Positions 1 to 8,349 of a stretch of 64,000 nucleotides of DNA are shown here, in pieces. The stretch is from NCBI GenBank assembly GCA_016858145.1, contig JAEHOE010000145.1, positions 62,001 through 126,000 of the forward strand. Direction: 5' to 3'. The notes beneath the pieces are model-generated. The model saw only the letters and a program-made list of their open reading frames with translations, was not told the DNA's origin and did not search any database. The first letter of the stretch is position 1, and the number at the start of each line of letters is the position of its first letter. The DNA is from Edaphochlamys debaryana. Lineage: Eukaryota > Chlorophyta > Chlorophyceae > Chlamydomonadales. A program made the position numbers and the translations under genes.

Positions 1-3000
1 CAGGGCTAAGGTTTCGTCACCGGCGCAGGGGTCCAGAATGACCGGCGAGCGGCTGGCGTCCAGGTAGTCCAGCAGCGAGCTCAGAGCCTCCTCGGTGGGC
101 GCGGGCGGGACCGCGTGAGAGAGGGTCTCCGGCATGCTGGCGGCCAGCTCAGGCACCGAGCGGAGCTGCAGCAGGGCGGCTGCTCGGGCGCTCGCAGAGG
201 AGAGGTCCCAGTGGTCAGGCAAGGCCAAGGGCGCTGCCCCGGTTGCGACTGAGAGGACCCTTACTGGCGGGAGGGCGCAGCCCTTAGCCGCACGCAGAGT
301 CAGGCGCTCCACGGTGCCGTCGGTGTAGCGCGCCTCGAGAGGGCGGTTGCGCGGTTCGGCAGTGGTGTAGTGCAAGGTGCCCCGGCGCTCCACGAGGGCG
401 TTGGTGGCGGGGTCACGAACCTTGCGGGAGCAGGAGGCTCCCTCGAGAGCCTGGGCTTCAGCGATGCGCTGACGGCCCTGGGCGTTGGGGAACAGCTGTG
501 GCGCCGGCGCCTCGCGGGGTGCGGGCGCGGGCTGCTGGTTGACGATTGACGGGGTCACGCCGCGGGCGTGGCAGTCGGGGCAGGTCCAGGCGCCGCGGGG
601 CACGGACCTGAGCGGGGGCTGGAGACAGTACAGGTGCCAACCGGTACCGCAGCCGTCGCACATGACCATCTTGGACTCATCGCCTGGGAAGGCGCAGATC
701 TCGCACGGCAGATCCAGCGGAGGGATGGCGATGCGGGGATCGATGATTGGGTCCAAGTCTTGAAGGTGACACGGGGCCAGGTTGCTCACGTGCTCCTTGC
801 GCGTGGTGCCGTCCCTACCGGTGAGGGTGGCCACTCCTTCAGCGCTCACGGCCACGATGCGCAGCACGGTGTCGCGGACGGGCAGTTGAAGGGTGTTGTT
901 CTGGTTCCGCAGGATGACGTAAACGTAGTCACCCACGTTAAACTTGGTAAAACGGGGCTTGTAGCCGCCGGCCCTCACGCGCGCATAGTTGTGACGGTCT
1001 CGCCACTGCGCCGTGAGCAGGTTGTGGCCGTTGAAGGGGGCGGCTTGCTGCACGTTGTGGGCACGCAGCATGACGAGCTGATCCGCCCGCTGGGGGTCAA
1101 GCTCGGGATCGATGGCTTCGGCCCAGAGCTCCTTGGCGCCTAGCGGTACGATGGGCGGGGCCCCGTACATCAGCTCAAAGGGGGACTTGCCTGTTGACTT
1201 CTGCGGGGAACAGCGGTAGCCCAGCAGGATCCAGGGTAGGTAGTCGTCCCACTTCTCGGCGGAAGCGTTTTGCACACAGTATTTGCGAAGCGACCGCTTG
1301 CAAATCTGCACCACCCGCTCAGCCGCACCGTTGGACTGAGGGTGATTGGGGGACGTAGTCCGGTGGTCAATGAAGCACTGTTCTAGCAGGGCAGCGAAAG
1401 CTCCCTGGAACTCAGAGCCGCCGTCCGTGACCACCTCCGCGGGGGCAGAGAAGCGAGCGAGGACGTTGGCGAGAAAGGCGTTGGCCACCTCCTCCGAGCT
1501 CTTGTCACGAAGCGGGATCATCTCCACGTGTTTGGTCCAGGACTCCACGCACACCATCACGTACCGGTAGCCCGACTGCGTGGCGGTGAGGGGGCCTGCC
1601 AGGTCAACGTGCCAGCGGAAGAAGGGCCCTCGGATTGGCAACGGGTGCAGCTCCGGAGGGGTCACGTTGCCTGTGGTGTTGGCACGGTCGCAGAGCGCGC
1701 AGCGCTGTACAACGTATTCGACATCTCGAGACATACCTTGCCACCAGTAGCCGTTCTGGACTAGGCAGAGCGTGCGGCGAGCGCCCCAGTGCCCTAAGCG
1801 GTGATGCGCCTCCTCAATGATGGCTTGGCGTCGCTCAGGTGGGGGCACCTCGCGCATGGTGGCGTTGGGCATGCGGTGGTACAGGCGCTTGACTCGGTCG
1901 TCGTAGCGGTAGTTGATGGCTCGGCGCGCCACACGTCTAGCCGCCTCACCTCCAAGGCCCGCGGGGCAGACGCCTTGAGAGAGGTAGTGCAGCAGCGGCT
2001 TGTCCTCCCAGGGGTCGCAGTAACGTCCAGCTCCAAACTCTTGACGGTCGGCGATGGCGGCGACGTCGGAGATGAGGGCGGAAGTCCAGCGCTCGTTGGA
2101 CTGGTTGCGCTGCACGGCGGCGGTGATCAGGGCCGCAGGCTGGGCCGCTGCAGATGTGTTTTGACGCTCCTCACCCCCCCCCAGCGGGGCAGCCGGCGGT
2201 GCCTGAAGCGGAGGCATGCGGGCCATGTGATGCGGGGTGATGAAGGCGCGCTGCAGGGCCTGCGAACCCGTGAAGAGGCGGGCGGCAGCCGACGCTTGGA
2301 GGCCTAGGAGCACGGACTCGGGGGCCGTGGGCACGGCGAGGGTGCCGTCCTCTCGGCGCTCCAGCAGGGAGGCCGGTTCGAGACCTGAGACGGCGCAGAT
2401 CTCCTCCGGGTCCAGCGGGGACGGAGGGGCTGAGCGAATCGTAGGCAGCTCCAGCGCACGCAGGTCACCTGGGGGCAGGACCGTGACGGGGCGGCCTGGC
2501 AGGTAGCAGGCGGCATAGGGCGGGCCCAGCAGCGCCTCGCAGATGGGCAACTGACGCGAGGGCAGGGCGTCAGAGGCTGAGAGGTTGCTCGGGGCCCAGG
2601 CGCCGTTGGTGACGATGCACCGCAGATGCTCGATGGCCGCTAAGTTGGTGTAGTAATCCCTTAGCGAATGCTGGGGCCTACCCAACAGAGCGGTGTCTAA
2701 GGTTAAGGCGTTGCCGAAGGGCGTGTCCTCAGTCGTTGGCAGGTTGCCTTCCAGCAGATAGGCAGGGGGAAGGCGGGGCTGCAGCTCCTGGAGACGGCCG
2801 AGAAGGTCCAGGACTCGCTCAGGCGGGGCCCGGTAGGAGTCCAGGTTGGCGAGCACCAGCCACTGCTGCCCTGCGTTGGCAGAGGCGTTGAGCAGGTGCT
2901 CGTTGCTGAGGGGGCCAGGTGGCAGCGCTGCCCAGGGTGCCTCCACGGCGGCGCCGCGGATTTGGCGGGGGAAGGAGGCGCGGAGCCAGCCGAGGCGGCG

Positions 3001-4929
3001 GCGGAGTAGAGAACGCTCCTCCTCCGGCACGCCCATGGTGTGGTACTCGCGCACCGTCCAACCCGCCCTGAGGCAGGCCTCGAGGCCGGTAGCAGCAGAG
3101 GTGCCGCACTCGACAACGACCAGCCCTTCGGTGAAGGCTCGCTCCAAGAAGTGATGGGAGAGAAGGCTGGTGTCGAGGGAAACCGCCGTGCCGTTGCCCA
3201 TGCGGCGGGGCCGCGGGCTAGGCAGAGGGAGCGCGCGCAGCACGTCCCTCGCCTCGCGCACAATACGGTTGGCTATGGCATTGGCTTGGCGGGTCTGCAG
3301 CTGTGCAGCAGTGCAGTCCGGGTCTGACGGGCGGTCGACAGCATCCGAAGCGATGCCATTGCCGCCGGCCAGGAGCTCAGCAGGGGCAGGCGAGATGGCG
3401 GTGCCCTTGCCCATGACGGCCGAGAAGACGGAGAAGTCCTCCCCTGCTGCGCGCTGCGCGCAGGGCGAGACGGCGGTGCCCCGACCCATGATGGCTGCGA
3501 AGACGGAAAAGCCCTCCCGTGCGCGCCGCAATAGGGCTTGGACTGCTGACAAGAGCACGGTGGGCTGAGCTGAGGGCGTCACCGTTGGATAGGGGACCAA
3601 CTTAGGCACTGGCGGCCGGGGGTCCAAATTGTCGTCAAGGCGAGCGCCGGTGCCATCAGCGGTCGAGGGCATGGGCGAGCGACTGAGGGTGTCAGCATTA
3701 CGATGCAGCTCGCCGGGACGGTGCGTCACGTTGGCAGGTGAGGACTCGGCCGTGAAGGCAGCTGTTGGTGAAGCCGACGGATCTGGAGCCGCAGGCCGGC
3801 CATGCGGCGCTGTTGCCAGGGGCACAGCGGGGGAACGCAGGCGCCCGCGGTGCATGGCCTGCCCAAGCGAGACGTTGGCGGGAGACTGCTCCAGCTGGGC
3901 GCAGCTGGGAGAGCTCCACTGCCCCCCCTGCTGGTAAGCCGGGTGTGGCACGCAGTGCGGCACGGGGTCAGCCAGGCCGCAGGAGTCGTAGATGCAGGAC
4001 AGAACACAGCTGCTGGGCTCAGACGCACAGGGCGCGAAGAGGAACGTGTCCAGCGTGTCAATCTTGATGCTGCGGCGCTTGGGCTTGAATGGCGCCTGAG
4101 CCGGCTCAGACTTGGACGGCGCCTCCAGCTGCTTGGGTCTGGGCGATGCGTTGAGGCACAGCAGCTGCAGCGTGGCGTAGCAGGCGTGCAGCGTGGCCAC
4201 GGTGTCGCCCAGCTTGGCGGGCACCGGGACCAGCTTGATATAGCCGACCAGCGTGTCATCACCGCGGTGTGGTGCGGATGGTGACAATGCCAAGCGGGCG
4301 GCTGCGCTGGTCGAGGGAGCACACGTTGGCGTTGCAGGGCCGGTTGGGCAGGCCCAGCTCCTGGACCAGGCTTTCAGTGACCTGGCCCCAGGGATTGCAG
4401 GCGCTGTTGGGCGCCATGCCGGTGGGGTAGATGAGCTTGCCGCTGGCCGTGTGGAGGGCGACACCGCGCTGTGGGCTGGAGTTGTCCCCGTAGTGCAGGG
4501 ACCCGCAGTCCTTGCATTGAGCGAACGCTCCGAGCCGGCGCTGGCCGCCGTGGGCGAGCAGGCAAGGGCCGCGGCGCTGCTGCTGGGAGCCGCCGCTGGC
4601 TTGGGGCCCTTGATCTTGAGCAGCCTGTCAGCCACCGCAGCCATAGTGCCCAGCACTGCCTCCGCCGCCATGTCAGCGAAGTGCAGCTTGATGCTGCCGT
4701 CCTTGAGCAGGACGATGGAGAAGTCATCGCCCAGCGGAATGCGCAGCTGGGAGCTGGGCAGCGGGGCAGCGGTGTGCTGGCGAAAGCCGGCCGGCATGAG
4801 CTGTGTGCTGAGCACTAGCGGCCACGTTGTCTGAGCTGGCGCCACGGTCTCCACGCTGGTGCTGAGCGCGCTGCGCACGAGCGCGTCGAGGGTGAGCTGC
4901 TTGCCGAGGTTGAGGTTGCCGATTCCCAT
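1..4929 (-). CDS. Pol polyprotein fragment: methyltransferase-like, integrase, PHD finger
   Basis: One minus-strand frame stays open from the G10 run at 4,931-4,940 to the window edge. Near 3,665-3,725 it reads GELHRNADTLSR, the usual end of gypsy RNase H. At about 2,640-3,125 it resembles a C5-cytosine methyltransferase: VVVECGTSAATGLEACLRAG as motif I, AYLLEGNLP where an ENV motif would sit, and RPQHSLRDYYTNLA; no Pro-Cys motif is visible. The integrase follows: HHCC zinc site (HHRLGHWG at ~1,800; CALC at ~1,690), then HVDLAGP (~1,605), TDGGSEF (~1,425) and NGAAERVV (~1,325) as D, D and E. A C4HC3 PHD finger lies at ~560-700 (CEIC, CDGC, H-x2-C, CPDC). A possible Tudor-like segment follows, and VILDPCAGDETLAL at 1-40 looks like a class I methyltransferase motif I. 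Between 4,262 and 4,560 another frame looks more protein-like, hinting at compensating frameshifts. Confidence 0.75.
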   Translation of the reverse strand, partial: MGIGNLNLGKQLTLDALVRSALSTSVETVAPAQTTWPLVLSTQLMPAGFRQHTAAPLPSSQLRIPLGDDFSIVLLKDGSIKLHFADMAAEAVLGTMAAVADRLLKIKGPKPAAAPSSSAAALACSPTAASAGSERSLNARTAGPCTTGTTPAHSAVSPSTRPAASSSTPPAWRPTAPAIPGARSLKAWSRSWACPTGPATPTCAPSTSAAARLALSPSAPHRGDDTLVGYIKLVPVPAKLGDTVATLHACYATLQLLCLNASPRPKQLEAPSKSEPAQAPFKPKRRSIKIDTLDTFLFAPCASEPSSCVLSCIYDSCGLADPVPHCVPHPAYQQGGQWSSPSCAQLEQSPANVSLGQAMHRGRLRSPAVPLATAPHGRPAAPDPSASPTAAFTAESSPANVTHRPGELHRNADTLSRSPMPSTADGTGARLDDNLDPRPPVPKLVPYPTVTPSAQPTVLLSAVQALLRRAREGFSVFAAIMGRGTAVSPCAQRAAGEDFSVFSAVMGKGTAISPAPAELLAGGNGIASDAVDRPSDPDCTAAQLQTRQANAIANRIVREARDVLRALPLPSPRPRRMGNGTAVSLDTSLLSHHFLERAFTEGLVVVECGTSAATGLEACLRAGWTVREYHTMGVPEEERSLLRRRLGWLRASFPRQIRGAAVEAPWAALPPGPLSNEHLLNASANAGQQWLVLANLDSYRAPPERVLDLLGRLQELQPRLPPAYLLEGNLPTTEDTPFGNALTLDTALLGRPQHSLRDYYTNLAAIEHLRCIVTNGAWAPSNLSASDALPSRQLPICEALLGPPYAACYLPGRPVTVLPPGDLRALELPTIRSAPPSPLDPEEICAVSGLEPASLLERREDGTLAVPTAPESVLLGLQASAAARLFTGSQALQRAFITPHHMARMPPLQAPPAAPLGGGEERQNTSAAAQPAALITAAVQRNQSNERWTSALISDVAAIADRQEFGAGRYCDPWEDKPLLHYLSQGVCPAGLGGEAARRVARRAINYRYDDRVKRLYHRMPNATMREVPPPERRQAIIEEAHHRLGHWGARRTLCLVQNGYWWQGMSRDVEYVVQRCALCDRANTTGNVTPPELHPLPIRGPFFRWHVDLAGPLTATQSGYRYVMVCVESWTKHVEMIPLRDKSSEEVANAFLANVLARFSAPAEVVTDGGSEFQGAFAALLEQCFIDHRTTSPNHPQSNGAAERVVQICKRSLRKYCVQNASAEKWDDYLPWILLGYRCSPQKSTGKSPFELMYGAPPIVPLGAKELWAEAIDPELDPQRADQLVMLRAHNVQQAAPFNGHNLLTAQWRDRHNYARVRAGGYKPRFTKFNVGDYVYVILRNQNNTLQLPVRDTVLRIVAVSAEGVATLTGRDGTTRKEHVSNLAPCHLQDLDPIIDPRIAIPPLDLPCEICAFPGDESKMVMCDGCGTGWHLYCLQPPLRSVPRGAWTCPDCHARGVTPSIVNQQPAPAPREAPAPQLFPNAQGRQRIAEAQALEGASCSRKVRDPATNALVERRGTLHYTTAEPRNRPLEARYTDGTVERLTLRAAKGCALPPVRVLSVATGAAPLALPDHWDLSSASARAAALLQLRSVPELAASMPETLSHAVPPAPTEEALSSLLDYLDASRSPVILDPCAGDETLAL

Positions 4930-7621
4930 ACCCCCCCCCCAGCTTGGAGACCGGGGTGCCGCTGCTGGTGGCGAAGGCCACGGTGCAGGGGCCGCAGTTG
5001 ACGAGGGTGACGAAAGTGCCGAAGGGCTGCTGCGCCACCGAGAGCGTGTCCGTGGCGAGCGCCAAGGACGTGCTGGGCGCGTAGCTGGACAGCGGGTAGG
5101 CGTAGGGCGGCGGGCCGTAGCCCTGGGGCCAGCCGTGCTGCCGTGCGCTGACCTGCGAGGGCGGCGGGGTGCCGCGGTACGAGGCAGCAGAAGCGAAGGC
5201 CGCCGGCTGCTGGCCGGGCGGCGGCGCTGGCAGGTGCTGCTGCCCACCGTAGCCGCCGTCGCTCTGCGGGGCGTAGCCCGGATGCGGCGGCGGCCGCAGC
5301 CTGTCCAGGAAGGGCGCGCCGTAGCCGTAGGCCATCTGGTAGCCGGCCGGCAGCGCAGCCGCCGGGGCCTGGGGCGACTGAGCCGTGGGCTGGGGCGCCG
5401 CATTGGTAGTGTAGGCGTAGGGCGGCGAGCCGTAACCTAGGAGCCAGCCGCGCTGCGGCATGCTGACCTGCGACGGCGGCGGAGTGCTGCGGTACGAGGC
5501 AGCGGGGGCGAAGGGCGCCGCCTGCTGGTTGCCCTGGGCGTTGGCTAGGCAGAAGTCCTTGGAGTGGAACTTGGCGCGGGGGCTGTTGACGCAGGCCGGG
5601 AAGGTGCATGGGCCCTTGCGGCCGAAGGCGGGGCTGAACACGTCCTTGGGCCAGCACGGCCGCTTGCCCGCTGGCAGCTGCCGCTGCTGCTGATTGCCCG
5701 CCGGGCGGTTGACGGTGCCGGTGCTGCAGGTGGCGAGGGCCGAGACGTTGGCGGGAGACCGCTCCGGCTGGACCCAGCTGGGCGAGCGCCACTGCCCCCC
5801 CTGCTGGTAAGCCGGGTGCAGCACGCAGTGCGGCGCGGGGTCAGCCAGGCGCCAACTGCCGAGCAGCACCAGGAACATGACAGCGCAGGTGAAGACCTTG
5901 AAGGTGTTGAAGCGCCAGCGAGAAGGCGTCACCAAGCAGGTGTGAGCGGTCGCCTCGGGCTGGCTGCGCTTGGTTGGCTGCGCGCCCGCAGCTGCTGCCC
6001 AGCGCTCCGCCCTGCGCTGCCGTTTCTCACGCTTGACCATGCTGTGATAGGCCCTCCGCATCCTGTCCGCCTCCTCCAGCGCCTGAGCGCGCAGCGCCTG
6101 CTGGCGGTGCATGTCACGGCGGGCATGGCGGCGCTGTCGTCGGTTGAGGCAGCGCGTCACGTGCCACAGCATCTTGAGGCCCCGCTGGTGCTGCAGCGCG
6201 CCAAGCTGAGCAGCGTAGGCCGCCAGCTCATCGTCCAGCGCGCCCTCCTCGTCCCCGCCAGTCGAGCAGAAGTCATCGCACTCGCCATCGGTGGAGCCGG
6301 CCCCAAAGGTCTCGAAGAAGGGCGCGGGCCCGTAGATGGGGCTGTTGGCAACCAGGCGCGACAGGGCACGGGGCCCGTGCCTGCGGGGAACGGACAGGGC
6401 ATGGTCGTTTTCACCGACCCAGATGGTGCGCCTGTCCAGGTCGTACAGCAGGTGTGCGGCGCGAGCGAGGCTCAGGCCGTACGTCTCGGGCCGTACGGTG
6501 CAGTACTCGTTGTACGGCGGGAGCCGACCCTGGCCCGCAGCGCAGCTGGGGAGAGGGGACTCACCGCTGCCCCTGCCCTGACCCGGGAAGATGGGGTCGT
6601 AGAAGGTTGTGGTCTCCTCCTCGGTCTCCTGCTCCTTGCCCAGAGCTTGGGGCGAGCCCGGTACGGTGGCGTACCAGGGGAGGCGGCGGCGGTAGGCGCC
6701 GCACTCTGGTGCCTTGCCATCTGCCAAGCCAGGGTCGGGAGGCAGGAAGAGAGAGCGCAGCTCTGGGTCCCAGGGCACGACGGAGCCGTTGGGCATGCGA
6801 CCGCATAGCATGGGGACCTCGCAGTAGTACTTGCACGGCGTGCGTGTTGGCAGGCCCTCACCAGCGTTGCTGGCAGGGGCAGATGAGCCAGTGCCGGCCG
6901 AGGGAAGCGGGCGCTCCGTAGGCAGGAAGCGCTTACCCTCTGGTGTCACGAAGCTGCCGTCGGGCAGGTAGTATCGTGGCACGTTGGGCAGGTGCTTGTC
7001 GCACGGCGTCGCCGGTAGCTCCATCGCCTTGCGGACGGCGGGGGAGAAGACATGATTGTTCAACATCTCGTCCTCCGAGTCTGGGTCAGGCGCAGCCTGC
7101 CCAGCCTGCACGACTAGCGGTGCTGCAGCCGGAACCTGAGCTGGTTGCAGCAGCGGCGGGCCGAACGGCGGAGGCTCGTCTTCGTCAGACGAGGAGCTAG
7201 ACGAACTAGGGTTGGAGCCTGGGCGCAGCCCAGGCTCTCCCGCGACGACGGGAAGTGCCCCCGCGGCCCCCGGTTGGGGCGCGTGAGGAGGGTTCGCGGG
7301 TACGTGCGACGGGCCAGCCTGACCCGCAGTCCCACCTCCAGCTAGGGCGATAGCCGCAACTACGTTGTCGTTGCCAGCGAGCGCTGATGCAGGACCTGCA
7401 GACAAAGCGCGATAATGCTGAGTAGCTCCGGGGGCCCCGGAAGTACTCGGACCCGCACCGGCGTTGCCAGTCGGGTGCTGCTCGAACAGTAGACAACCGT
7501 GAAGAGCAGATGCACTTGCCTGGGCGACCGCGGCGCGGCCGCGTCCAGGACTTGCCGGCGGTGAGCCCGGTGCGCCGCACGCCCGGTGAAGCTCAGCGAG
7601 CCGGTTGATAGTAAGCTGCAA
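4724..7621 (-). CDS. Gag-like ORF of the gypsy-like element
   Basis: This 965-codon frame precedes pol. Its N-terminal third is Ala/Pro/Ser-rich with an acidic Ser stretch. A more ordered region contains NVPRYYLPDGSFVTPEGKRF, then a basic Arg/Gln-rich helix, one hydrophobic segment (VFTCAVMFLVLLGSW), and a Cys-containing segment (PCTFPACVNSPRAKFHSKDF) that could be a zinc-binding remnant. The C-terminal part carries two copies of a Tyr/Pro-rich repeat beginning ASYR(S/G)TPPPSQVS. It has no RT, protease or other enzymatic motif that I recognise, so gag-like is inferred from position. The start given is a non-ATG codon; the first convincing ATG is further in (MLNNHVFSP). After the G10 run the meaningful reading moves to the pol frame, so the last ~70 codons are probably not translated as written. 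Confidence 0.55.
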   Translation of the reverse strand: MQLTINRLAELHRACGAPGSPPASPGRGRAAVAQASASALHGCLLFEQHPTGNAGAGPSTSGAPGATQHYRALSAGPASALAGNDNVVAAIALAGGGTAGQAGPSHVPANPPHAPQPGAAGALPVVAGEPGLRPGSNPSSSSSSSDEDEPPPFGPPLLQPAQVPAAAPLVVQAGQAAPDPDSEDEMLNNHVFSPAVRKAMELPATPCDKHLPNVPRYYLPDGSFVTPEGKRFLPTERPLPSAGTGSSAPASNAGEGLPTRTPCKYYCEVPMLCGRMPNGSVVPWDPELRSLFLPPDPGLADGKAPECGAYRRRLPWYATVPGSPQALGKEQETEEETTTFYDPIFPGQGRGSGESPLPSCAAGQGRLPPYNEYCTVRPETYGLSLARAAHLLYDLDRRTIWVGENDHALSVPRRHGPRALSRLVANSPIYGPAPFFETFGAGSTDGECDDFCSTGGDEEGALDDELAAYAAQLGALQHQRGLKMLWHVTRCLNRRQRRHARRDMHRQQALRAQALEEADRMRRAYHSMVKREKRQRRAERWAAAAGAQPTKRSQPEATAHTCLVTPSRWRFNTFKVFTCAVMFLVLLGSWRLADPAPHCVLHPAYQQGGQWRSPSWVQPERSPANVSALATCSTGTVNRPAGNQQQRQLPAGKRPCWPKDVFSPAFGRKGPCTFPACVNSPRAKFHSKDFCLANAQGNQQAAPFAPAASYRSTPPPSQVSMPQRGWLLGYGSPPYAYTTNAAPQPTAQSPQAPAAALPAGYQMAYGYGAPFLDRLRPPPHPGYAPQSDGGYGGQQHLPAPPPGQQPAAFASAASYRGTPPPSQVSARQHGWPQGYGPPPYAYPLSSYAPSTSLALATDTLSVAQQPFGTFVTLVNCGPCTVAFATSSGTPVSKLGGGYGNRQPQPRQAAHPRRARAQRAQHQRGDRGASSDNVAASAQHTAHAGRLSPAHRCPAAQLPAAHSAGR
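4931..4940 (-). other. G10 homopolymer at the gag-pol frame change
   Basis: On the minus strand ten consecutive G residues mark the point where the meaningful reading changes from the gag-like frame to the pol frame (a +1 type change). This could be a natural frameshift site, a one-base slippage in this copy, or a sequencing error. The sequence alone cannot separate these. Confidence 0.6.
5744..5848 (-). repeat. ~105-bp dispersed direct repeat, partner at 3,871-3,976
   Basis: The same block occurs at about 3,871-3,976 and 5,744-5,848, encoding HPAYQQGGQWxSPS and SPANVS in both. A shorter echo of the SPANV-coding end lies at ~3,727-3,745, immediately beside the place where reverse transcriptase and RNase H sequence should be. 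The block may have mediated rearrangement or the internal deletion; that is inference. Confidence 0.7.
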
Positions 7622-7880
7622 CTACGTTGTCGTTGTCAGCGAGCGCTGTCGCAGTGCCTGCGGACGGAGCGCGAGGATGAAGAGTGACGTCGGAGTCTCC
7701 GGACGTACTCGGACCAGCACCGGCGTTGCCAGTGGGTTGCTGCTCGAACAGCGGATTACCGTGGAGCGCAGTTGCCTGGACTGGGACGCGACCGCGGCCA
7801 GGACTTGTCGGTGGTGACTTCGGAGGCACACCTGCGTTGCGGGCGTTGTGAAGCTCAGCGAACCGTTGGATAGGGAGCTG
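7356..7880 (-). repeat. 262-bp tandem duplication in gag-like region
   Basis: The stretch starting at 7,356 (GCAACTACGTTGTCG) recurs at 7,618, and GAAGCTCAGCGA at 7,588 recurs at 7,850, both with a 262-bp offset. The copies have diverged clearly, so the duplication is not recent. It shifts the reading frame. Confidence 0.8.
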
Positions 7881-8249
7881 TTCCTCTTGACGCTCGGCGC
7901 GATCGCGCAGGCGAGAGGCCCTATCTGCTGCGAGGGGCGGACGCTTGCCAACGGGCGAAGCGACAATGACTTTCCCCTGGGAGTCGCCAGACGTTGCCTG
8001 GGCTCCTGCTCTTTCGGACGTAGTCCTATGAGCCAGGTCGCACCTTGGGCGCTGCCCAGGTGAGACGCAGTGTCGAAAAGTCCGTTGCGCGCAGCGCAAG
8101 GACTCAGTCTTGAAGAAGACGGGAGCAAACTTGCGAGCTAAGGCCAAGGGCGCAGCCCAGGACTCGCGGCGGGAGAGCGGCGACTGACGGACGCCGTGCG
8201 GAGCGCAGCTCCGAGCAAATGTCGACAGGTAGCACAGAGACAGCGCCAA
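7622..8249 (-). pseudogene. Upstream part of gag-like reading frame, out of phase
   Basis: This frame reads a basic, Arg/Ala-rich N-terminal segment and then a block matching the start of the downstream gag-like ORF (NPLFEQQPTGNAGAGPSTSG against CLLFEQHPTGNAGAGPSTSG). It ends in a stop just as the second copy of the block begins. A 262-bp tandem duplication, not a multiple of three, therefore put the two halves in different frames. There is no ATG at the beginning of the open frame, so the upstream part may be leader rather than protein. I do not recognise a function. Confidence 0.4.
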
Positions 8250-8317
8250 ACGGCACTAGAGAGGCAAGGCGTTGCACAACTCTAGAGTTACAGGTCTCTT
8301 GTACGCATATGTGCGGT

Positions 8318-8342
8318 GCTCCCGTCTTAACGAGACGGGAGC
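8318..8342. other. Perfect hairpin at the gypsy/LINE boundary
   Basis: GCTCCCGTCT and AGACGGGAGC form a perfect 10-bp stem around a 5-base loop. It sits between the gypsy-like element and the 5'-truncated LINE and belongs to no recognised coding region. It may be an element end or the edge of a lost insertion. Confidence 0.7.
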
Positions 8343-8349
8343 CGGGCTC

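Larger units (their letters stand above)
1..8280 (-). mobile_element. Ty3/gypsy-like LTR retrotransposon, 3' part outside window, RT region missing
   Basis: On the minus strand a gag-like frame is followed by a pol frame with a typical retroviral-type integrase, so this is an LTR-type element. The order seen is gag-like region, a tail resembling the end of RNase H, a cytosine-methyltransferase-like domain, integrase, PHD finger, and a methyltransferase-like motif at the window edge. I see no YxDD motif or other reverse transcriptase core anywhere between the gag-like region and the RNase H-like tail, so RT and most of RNase H seem deleted. I could not recognise an LTR on the 5' side near 8,280, and the 3' LTR would lie outside the window. 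The right boundary is approximate: LINE sequence takes over at about 8,350. Several frame changes suggest a decaying or internally deleted copy. Confidence 0.75.

Noticed and set aside
4990..5060. Retroviral aspartic protease in the gag-like ORF (AFATSSGTPVS region)
   Set aside because: No D-T/S-G active-site motif with supporting context; similarity is only superficial.
5564..6808. 414-codon plus-strand ORF
   Set aside because: Antisense to the gag-like ORF with no recognisable domain.
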